Shown here one piece after another: positions 8,760 through 12,961 of a stretch of 12,961 nt of DNA (positions are counted from its first letter, which is position 1; each line of letters opens with the position of its first letter). The notes beneath the pieces were generated by a model, which saw only the letters and a program-made list of their open reading frames with translations, made no database searches and had not been told where the DNA came from. Origin of the DNA: an uncultured Oscillospiraceae bacterium (lineage in GTDB: Bacteria > Bacillota > Clostridia > Oscillospirales > Oscillospiraceae); assembly GCA_934591725.1 (NCBI GenBank), contig CAKTPR010000060.1, positions 1 to 12,961 on the forward strand. The letters run 5' to 3'. The translations under genes and the position numbers were made by a program.

Positions 8760-9509
8760 TTACTCGGCCTTGATAATGCCGAAGCCGTTTTCGTTGATCT
8801 CGTCGACCAGCTCCGCGCCGCCGTTTCTGACGATCACGCCGTTTTCCATGACGTGCGTCTCATCGACCGTCAGCGCTTCGAGGATCCTCGTGCTGTGGGT
8901 GATGATGAGCAGCGAGCCGTGGACGCGCTCACGGTAGAGCTGAACGCCCTGCGACACGGTGCGGACTGCGTCAACGTCAAGGCCGGAGTCCGTCTCGTCA
9001 AGGATGGCGAGCTTCGGTTCGAGCATCAGCATCTGAAGTATCTCCGCCTTTTTCTTCTCGCCGCCGGAGAAGCCGACGTTCAGGTCGCGCTCGGCATAGC
9101 TTGCGTCCATGTGCAGAAGCTCCATCGTCTCCGCGAGCTTCTTCTTGAAGTCCCACAGTCTCAGGCGCTTGCCGGTCTTCTGCTCAAGCGCGCTGCGGAT
9201 AAATGCGCTGAGCGTCACGCCCGGCACTTCGAGCGGGTTCTGGAACGAAAGGAATATGCCCTTGTTCGCTCTCACGTTTACCGGCAGCTCGGTTATGTCC
9301 TCGCCGTCGAATATTATTTTGCCGGAGGTCACGGTGTACTCAGGGTTGCCGGTGATGGCATAGCCCAACGTGGATTTGCCCGTGCCGTTCGGCCCCATGA
9401 GGACGTGAGTTTCATCCTCGCCGACTGTCAGATTAACGCCGTGGAGTATCTCCTTATCCTCAGCGCTGATGTGAAGCTCCTTTACCTCAAGCAGATTTTT
9501 CTTGCTCAT
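8760..9509 (-). CDS. sufC: Fe-S cluster assembly ATPase SufC
   Basis: SufC is the soluble ABC-type ATPase that dimerises on SufB and SufD and drives cluster assembly. In the 249-aa product: Walker A GPNGTGKST (39-47), Q-loop LSFQNP with Gln90, signature FSGGEKKK (147-154), Walker B LAILDETDSGLD (168-178, with Asp171/Glu172), and the H-motif ITHSTRIL with His205. The ETDSGLD form after Walker B is typical of SufC as opposed to ABC transporters. It has no membrane segments. ATG 9507-9509 has AAGAGGT about 9 bases upstream. It is the first gene of the operon, with a leader of about 135 bases from the promoter at 9651-9679. An overlapping small leader ORF ends inside its start region. Confidence 0.97.
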   Translation of the reverse strand: MSKKNLLEVKELHISAEDKEILHGVNLTVGEDETHVLMGPNGTGKSTLGYAITGNPEYTVTSGKIIFDGEDITELPVNVRANKGIFLSFQNPLEVPGVTLSAFIRSALEQKTGKRLRLWDFKKKLAETMELLHMDASYAERDLNVGFSGGEKKKAEILQMLMLEPKLAILDETDSGLDVDAVRTVSQGVQLYRERVHGSLLIITHSTRILEALTVDETHVMENGVIVRNGGAELVDEINENGFGIIKAE

Positions 9510-9650
9510 ATCTGTTCAACCTCTTTCCGTCCGCGGCCATCTCACCCGCTGACAGCTTCCATAGATATATATCGCTGCGGCCGGCCGCGGTGCAGCCGTT
9601 CCGGCATCTGTGTGCGGGAGGCGGCATTAATTCCCAGTCCTCCAGCAGGA

Positions 9651-9679
9651 ATTATACTTGCCTAATCCTACAATGTCAA
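9651..9679 (-). promoter_or_regulatory. suf operon promoter (perfect consensus)
   Basis: On the minus strand TTGACA (9674-9679), 17 bases, TATAAT (9651-9656): both boxes and the spacing match the sigma-A/sigma-70 consensus exactly. Transcription would start near 9644. So strong a promoter on an Fe-S assembly operon implies control by repression or in the leader, which fits the inverted repeat lying over the -35 box. Confidence 0.9.
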
Positions 9680-9690
9680 TAGGAGTTAGC
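9660..9690. promoter_or_regulatory. Candidate operator: imperfect inverted repeat over the suf -35 box
   Basis: The arms 9660-9670 (GCCTAATCCTA) and 9680-9690 (TAGGAGTTAGC) match as reverse complements at 8 of 11 positions, with the inner TCCTA/TAGGA perfect, separated by 9 bases that include the -35 TTGACA. A dimeric repressor bound here would block the promoter. Rrf2-family regulators (IscR, SufR) often control such operons, but this site does not match a motif I can name and no regulator gene lies in the window. The repeat is seen; the regulator is inference. Confidence 0.5.
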
Positions 9691-9772
9691 ACAGCTTGTG
9701 TATAAAAAGATGAACTTTTGGTTAAAAATACCGCATATTGTCCGCTTTCGAGCGTCGGAGAGCCGCGCCCAC

Positions 9773-9801
9773 TTGAAAAAAATGCGGACAGGTTGTATTA
9801 T
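9773..9801 (+). promoter_or_regulatory. Promoter of the GT39 glycosyltransferase gene
   Basis: TTGAAA (9773-9778), 17 bases, TATTAT (9796-9801) on the plus strand. Start of transcription near 9808, giving a leader of about 70 bases. It diverges from the suf promoter about 95 bases to the left. Confidence 0.7.
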
Positions 9802-9878
9802 ACATACACTTCCTATTAAATATATTTCCAACAACTAAAAGGATATATGCGCGGCAAACGCCGCAGGATTTTACGACT

Positions 9879-11627
9879 ATGCAGGATATTACAAGATACT
9901 CTTTACCGATACTGACCGTACTGCTTCTGACGCTGTTCTTCCTCTCGCTGCCCGATCTGAGAAGCTGCGCACTTACCGATCCCGATAAGGCGCGCCATAA
10001 GCTTGGCCGCGCCGACGCCGTTATAATGGCGGTCATTACGCTGCTGTACGCGCTCGTTGCATTCTGGAAGCTCGGCAACACCGAGTCTCCCGAAAGCTTT
10101 GTGAACATGGAGAACCGCACCGAGAGCATTGAGCTTGACATAAGCGACGGCACGGTCACGCACTTGATGGTCTATGAGGGTGTCGGCATTGGCAGCTACA
10201 GGATATCATACTCTGACGGCAGCACCACGTACGAGCTCACAGAGCTCACGCAGAGCCATGCCGACGTTCTGAAGTGGCACGACGTCGCCATCAACTACTA
10301 TCTGACCGGCGGGACGATATATATCTCCGGCACGGGCAATGTCTGGCTCGGCGAGGTGGTCGCGCTCGACGCGGAGGGAAATGTGATCAGCGCGGTGTCC
10401 TCGGCTCCGGAGCTGTGCGACGAGCAGACGCTGTGTCCCGACCGGCAGACCTTTATGAACTCCACGTACTTCGACGAGATATACCATGCGCGCACCGCGT
10501 GGGAGCACCTCAACGGCGTTTATCCTTATGAGATAACGCATCCCCCGCTCGGTAAAATAATCATCTCGATCGGCATCGCGCTCTTCGGCATGACGCCTTT
10601 CGGCTGGCGCTTCTCCGGTACTTTCTTCGGCGTGCTTATGCTGCCGGTTATCTATATCTTTGCCAAAAGGCTCTTCGGCGGAAAGGCCGTACCTGCTGCG
10701 TGTACGCTCGTGCTGGCAAGCGATTTCATGCACTTCGTGCAGACGCGCATCGCCACTATCGACACCTACGCCGTGTTCTTCATCCTGCTGATGTACCTGT
10801 TCATGTACGGCTTCATCACGACCGGCAGCCACCGCGAGCTTGCGCTCTCCGGCATCTTCTTCGGCATCGGCGCGGCGAGCAAGTGGACGTGCATCTATGC
10901 CGGGGCCGGGCTTGCGGTGATATGGCTCATCTATGTCATCCGTGAGGCAAGGGCGCAGCGGCTCGACATGAAGGGCTTCTGGAAGCTCTGCGGTTTCTGC
11001 GTGATTTTCTTCGTGCTCATCCCCTGCCTTATCTATTACTTCGCCTATATCCCCTACGGGACTGCCCGCGGCATCTCCCCGTTCAGCGCAAAGTATCTGC
11101 GCATGGTGCTCGATAACCAGAGCTATATGTTCAATTACCACTCCGGGATCGTCGCTGAGCACCCGTACTCCTCGCGCTGGTACCAGTGGGTATTGGATAT
11201 CCGGCCGATACTCTATTACCTTGAGTACTTCAGCGACGGTACACATTCCAGCTTCGGGGCGTTTCTCAATCCCGCGCTCTGCTGGGGCGGCCTGCTGAGC
11301 CTGTTCGTGCTGATCTATACGGCGATCTTCCGGCGCGACCGCTGTGCGGGTTTTATCCTCCTTGGCTATCTTGCGCAGCTCATCCCGTGGCTGTTCGTCA
11401 CGCGCATCACGTTCGAGTATCATTACTTTCCCTGCTCGGTGTTTCTCGTCCTCTCCCTCGGATACTGCTTCAACCTCATGCGCCATAACCTGAAGCATTG
11501 GAAATGGTATGTTTCGGGCTTTGTGACGCTGAGCATCGCGCTGTTTGTGATGTTTTACCCTGCGCTTTCAGGAAAGCCCGTCGCCGCTACGGGGCTGCTG
11601 TCATGGCTGCCGACCTGGCCGTTCTGA
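9879..11627 (+). CDS. GT39/PMT-type membrane glycosyltransferase
   Basis: The product belongs to the protein O-mannosyltransferase (PMT, GT39) group of polytopic enzymes, which move sugars from a lipid-phosphate carrier to an acceptor on the outer face of the membrane. In the 582 aa: membrane segments at about 8-26 and 47-64, a soluble beta-rich stretch at about 75-190, the catalytic acidic pair in TYFDEIYHART (Asp199/Glu200), THPPLGK (220-226), MTPFGWR (238-244), then many membrane segments with HPYSSRWYQW (428-437) and FVTRITFEYHYFP (506-518), all characteristic of the family. The soluble stretch has the hydrophobic/polar alternation of a discoidin-like beta-sandwich. Start ATG 9879-9881 has a weak upstream AGGA at about 10 bases; no better in-frame start was found. 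It is a single gene with its own promoter and terminator. Donor sugar and acceptor are unknown. Confidence 0.85.
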   Translation: MQDITRYSLPILTVLLLTLFFLSLPDLRSCALTDPDKARHKLGRADAVIMAVITLLYALVAFWKLGNTESPESFVNMENRTESIELDISDGTVTHLMVYEGVGIGSYRISYSDGSTTYELTELTQSHADVLKWHDVAINYYLTGGTIYISGTGNVWLGEVVALDAEGNVISAVSSAPELCDEQTLCPDRQTFMNSTYFDEIYHARTAWEHLNGVYPYEITHPPLGKIIISIGIALFGMTPFGWRFSGTFFGVLMLPVIYIFAKRLFGGKAVPAACTLVLASDFMHFVQTRIATIDTYAVFFILLMYLFMYGFITTGSHRELALSGIFFGIGAASKWTCIYAGAGLAVIWLIYVIREARAQRLDMKGFWKLCGFCVIFFVLIPCLIYYFAYIPYGTARGISPFSAKYLRMVLDNQSYMFNYHSGIVAEHPYSSRWYQWVLDIRPILYYLEYFSDGTHSSFGAFLNPALCWGGLLSLFVLIYTAIFRRDRCAGFILLGYLAQLIPWLFVTRITFEYHYFPCSVFLVLSLGYCFNLMRHNLKHWKWYVSGFVTLSIALFVMFYPALSGKPVAATGLLSWLPTWPF

Positions 11628-11664
11628 GTTTTTTTCATCGGCTTTAGAACAATTTATCCTAAAT

Positions 11665-11697
11665 AAAAGCTTTGGCAACCGATTTGCCAAAGCTTTT
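11665..11697 (+). terminator. Rho-independent terminator after the GT39 gene
   Basis: AAAAGCTTTGGCAA and TTGCCAAAGCTTTT pair as a 14-bp stem around the loop CCGAT, ending in a T-rich stretch. It lies 37 bases after the stop codon and upstream of the next promoter, so it separates the two genes. Confidence 0.85.
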
Positions 11698-11713
11698 TAT
11701 GTACTTTTACAGC

Positions 11714-11742
11714 TTGATATTATCTGCATATACATCTATAAT
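11714..11742 (+). promoter_or_regulatory. Promoter of the AEC transporter gene
   Basis: TTGATA (11714-11719), 17 bases, TATAAT (11737-11742). The start of transcription would be near 11749. It lies downstream of an in-frame ATG at 11672, so the long form of the next ORF cannot be made from this promoter. Confidence 0.85.
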
Positions 11743-11776
11743 ATGTAGGAATATGTCAGGTTTTGGAGGTCTGTTC

Positions 11777-12697
11777 ATGGCTCTCGCCCTACTTATCAAG
11801 ATCGGTTCCCTGTTCACTATCGCGCTCGGCGCATATGCGCTCGTCAAGCTCCGCGTTCTACGCAGCGAGGACAGCCGCACGCTTTCCCTTATAATGCTGT
11901 ACCTGATTTGTCCGTGCACTATCATCTCCGCTTTCCAGATAGACAGCACGCCTGAGTTACGCTCCGGTCTTCTGCTGGCCTTTGCAGCCGCGGTGATCAT
12001 TCATGTCGGCTTGCTGATTTTTAACATGATCATCCGCAAGCCCCTGCGCATGAGTCCCGTAGAGCAGGCGTCCGTTATCTACTCAAACGCCGGCAACCTT
12101 ATCATTCCTATTGTGTGCGCGCTGCTCGGTCAGGAATGGGTCGTATACACATGTGCATACATATGCGTACAGATAGTGCTCCAATGGACACACTGCAAGC
12201 CGCTTATCTCCGGTGAAACGCACCTGGACATAAAGAAGATCATCACAAACGTGAACATGATCGCGATCTTCCTCGGCATTGTGATTTTCGTCTTGGGAAT
12301 AAAGCTCCCTAAGGTCGTTCAGGACGCTATTGACAGTATCGCTGTTATGATCGGTCCCATGTCCATGCTCATGATCGGCATGATGCTGGCAGGGATGGAT
12401 CTGAAGAGTATCTTCGTGCGTAAGCGCATATGGCTCGTTGTTTTTCTGCGCCTCATCATAGCGCCGCTGCTGTTCATCGTCTTCCTGCGCATAAGCGGCT
12501 TTGGCTCCAGCGTTCAGGACGTCGATACTATCATGCTTATTTCGCTGCTTGCCTGCGCCTCCGCAAGCGGAGCCACAGTCACTCAGATGGAGCAGATCTA
12601 TGGGGACGATGCCGAATACGCCTGCTCCATAAATGTCCTCACAACTCTGCTGTGCATCATCACGATGCCGCTCATCGTCCTTGTGTACCAGCTGTGA
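11777..12697 (+). CDS. AEC (auxin efflux carrier) family transporter
   Basis: AEC proteins (TC 2.A.69) are inner-membrane carriers; characterised bacterial members transport organic acids such as malate or malonate, and the substrate here is not predictable. The 306-aa product is almost entirely hydrophobic, with about ten membrane segments in two halves. It has the family's YSNAGNLIIP motif (about 103-112) in the first half and MIGPMSMLMIGMMLAGMDL plus ASGATVTQMEQIYGDD in the second. Start: ATG 11777-11779 follows GGAGGT by 6 bases. Upstream in-frame ATGs at 11672 and 11753 would lie in the preceding terminator or lack a ribosome binding site. Its length is normal for the family. It has its own promoter and is isolated from the GT39 gene by a terminator; no regulator or catabolic genes adjoin it. 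Confidence 0.88.
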   Translation: MALALLIKIGSLFTIALGAYALVKLRVLRSEDSRTLSLIMLYLICPCTIISAFQIDSTPELRSGLLLAFAAAVIIHVGLLIFNMIIRKPLRMSPVEQASVIYSNAGNLIIPIVCALLGQEWVVYTCAYICVQIVLQWTHCKPLISGETHLDIKKIITNVNMIAIFLGIVIFVLGIKLPKVVQDAIDSIAVMIGPMSMLMIGMMLAGMDLKSIFVRKRIWLVVFLRLIIAPLLFIVFLRISGFGSSVQDVDTIMLISLLACASASGATVTQMEQIYGDDAEYACSINVLTTLLCIITMPLIVLVYQL

Positions 12698-12702
12698 AGC
12701 CG

Positions 12703-12737
12703 CCGGTGGAGCGTTCACGCGTACCCGGAAGATTTTT
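12703..12737 (+). terminator. Weak candidate terminator after the AEC gene
   Basis: CCGGT...GCG-TTCA-CGC...ACCCGG forms an interrupted stem (12703-12728), followed after a few bases by TTTTT (12733-12737). Internal loops and a bulge make it marginal, but it is the only candidate between this gene and the tRNA promoter. Confidence 0.3.
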
Positions 12738-12759
12738 GGCGTAAACTGAAAATTTCTGC

Positions 12760-12788
12760 TTGACAAAATACTCTCCATCTGGTAATAT
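12760..12788 (+). promoter_or_regulatory. Strong promoter upstream of the tRNA-Ala region
   Basis: TTGACA (12760-12765), 17 bases, TAATAT (12783-12788). Transcription would start near 12795, directly before the partial tRNA-Ala copy and about 95 bases before the intact tRNA-Ala. Such a short distance to the first copy is typical of a stable-RNA promoter. Confidence 0.85.
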
Positions 12789-12799
12789 ACTCCTTGCTC

Positions 12800-12823
12800 A
12801 TGGGGGTATAGCTCAGCTGGGAG
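12800..12823 (+). repeat. Direct repeat, first copy (tRNA-Ala 5' end)
   Basis: This 24-base stretch recurs exactly at 12889-12912, 89 bases downstream. The second copy is the start of the intact tRNA-Ala and its two preceding bases. Confidence 0.9.
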
Positions 12824-12849
12824 CCCGGTTGAAGCGGTAAACAACCCCC
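12802..12849 (+). pseudogene. Partial tRNA-Ala copy (5' end only)
   Basis: Bases 12802-12823 are identical to the first 22 bases of the tRNA-Ala at 12891, after which the sequence diverges completely; the match extends 2 bases upstream (12800-12801). The D-stem GCTC/GAGC can still form (12811-12814 with 12821-12824, loop of 6). The 5' GGGGGT could pair with ACCCCC at 12844-12849, and CCG/CGG (12825-12827 with 12835-12837) could enclose a 7-base loop. It has no T-arm and no recognisable anticodon arm, so it is not a working tRNA. Most likely it is a remnant of a partial duplication; a structured leader of the tRNA transcript is the alternative. Confidence 0.6.
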
Positions 12850-12888
12850 GCACTAATTGAATAAGAAATTACTCAGCGCACCCACTAT

Positions 12889-12961
<73 letters not shown>

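Larger units (their letters stand above)
9510..9878. other. 369-bp divergent intergenic region between sufC and the GT39 gene
   Basis: This region holds, from left to right: the GC-rich suf leader (9510-9644, with the 12-base palindrome GCGGCCGGCCGC and the palindrome GATATATATC); the suf promoter and overlapping inverted repeat (9651-9690); an AT-rich stretch with a small inverted repeat AAAAG/CTTTT (9705-9719); a stretch with no recognised signal (9720-9772); the plus-strand promoter (9773-9801); and a short GCGGC-AAAC-GCCGC hairpin (9851-9864) just before the GT39 gene. Apart from a possible 46-codon leader ORF on the minus strand, no gene is convincing. Confidence 0.7.

Noticed and set aside
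8208..9665. 485-codon plus-strand frame opposite sufB, sufC and the suf leader
   Set aside because: Antisense shadow of two clear genes; it crosses the suf promoter and has no recognisable domain.
9847..9915. 22-codon Arg-rich ORF overlapping the start of the GT39 gene
   Set aside because: The AGGA is only 3 bases before its ATG and there is no conservation evidence; the GC hairpin at 9851-9864 gives the Arg codons.
10206..11498. 430-codon minus-strand frame opposite the GT39 gene
   Set aside because: Its composition (rich in Glu, Arg, His, Asp) is what results from reading a hydrophobic membrane protein on the opposite strand; no motifs.
11672..11776. N-terminal extension of the AEC transporter
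   Set aside because: It would start inside the preceding terminator, upstream of the promoter at 11714-11742; ATG 11777 has GGAGGT at ideal spacing.
12083..12853. 256-codon minus-strand frame opposite the AEC gene and tRNA promoter
   Set aside because: Runs antisense through a transporter, a promoter and the tRNA fragment; low-complexity His/Asp/Glu-rich product.

Overview
The window looks like a chromosomal segment of a GC-rich Firmicute of class Clostridia, probably in the Oscillospiraceae/Ruminococcaceae range. The evidence is the str ribosomal-protein operon with Gram-positive type S12, S7 and EF-G, a sufC-sufB-sufD-sufS-sufU iron-sulfur operon in the Gram-positive order, AGGAGG-type ribosome binding sites, and sigma-A type promoters with TTGACA/TATAAT boxes at 17-base spacing. 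The genus cannot be fixed from the sequence alone. Most of the window is housekeeping. I found no phage, IS, CRISPR or defence genes, and no clearly new multi-gene system.

Layout. (1) 1-3528, minus strand: rpsL (S12), rpsG (S7), fusA (EF-G) and the 5' part of tuf (EF-Tu, running off the left edge). All are read from a promoter at 3643-3671. rpsG starts at GTG. EF-Tu has an 18-residue segment where the usual protein has about two. (2) 3802-4719, plus strand: a CorA-type metal-ion transporter divergent from rpsL, with its own promoter. It ends at a 23-bp perfect inverted repeat shared with the convergent suf operon. (3) 4779-9509, minus strand: sufC, sufB, sufD, sufS and sufU, tightly packed. 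They are driven by a perfect-consensus promoter overlapped by an imperfect inverted repeat that may be an operator. (4) 9510-9878: a 369-bp divergent intergenic region with the suf promoter and leader and the promoter of the next gene. (5) 9879-11627, plus: a GT39/PMT-type membrane glycosyltransferase with a soluble, beta-rich segment before its catalytic motif, followed by a terminator. (6) 11777-12697, plus: an AEC-family transporter with its own promoter. (7) 12760 to the right edge, plus: a strong promoter, a copy of only the 5' end of tRNA-Ala, then tRNA-Ala(GGC), cut two bases before the end of its acceptor and discriminator.

How the genes work together. The str genes make ribosomal proteins and the two main elongation factors. 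The suf genes form a complete Fe-S assembly set: SufS takes sulfur from cysteine, SufU accepts it, and SufB/SufC/SufD form the scaffold complex. The transporters and the glycosyltransferase are separately promoted single genes with no visible functional link to their neighbours. The items most worth a second look are the EF-Tu insertion, the suf promoter/operator and its leader ORF, the rpsL-rpsG intercistronic hairpin, the extra-cytoplasmic segment in the GT39 protein, and the partial tRNA-Ala copy between promoter and gene.
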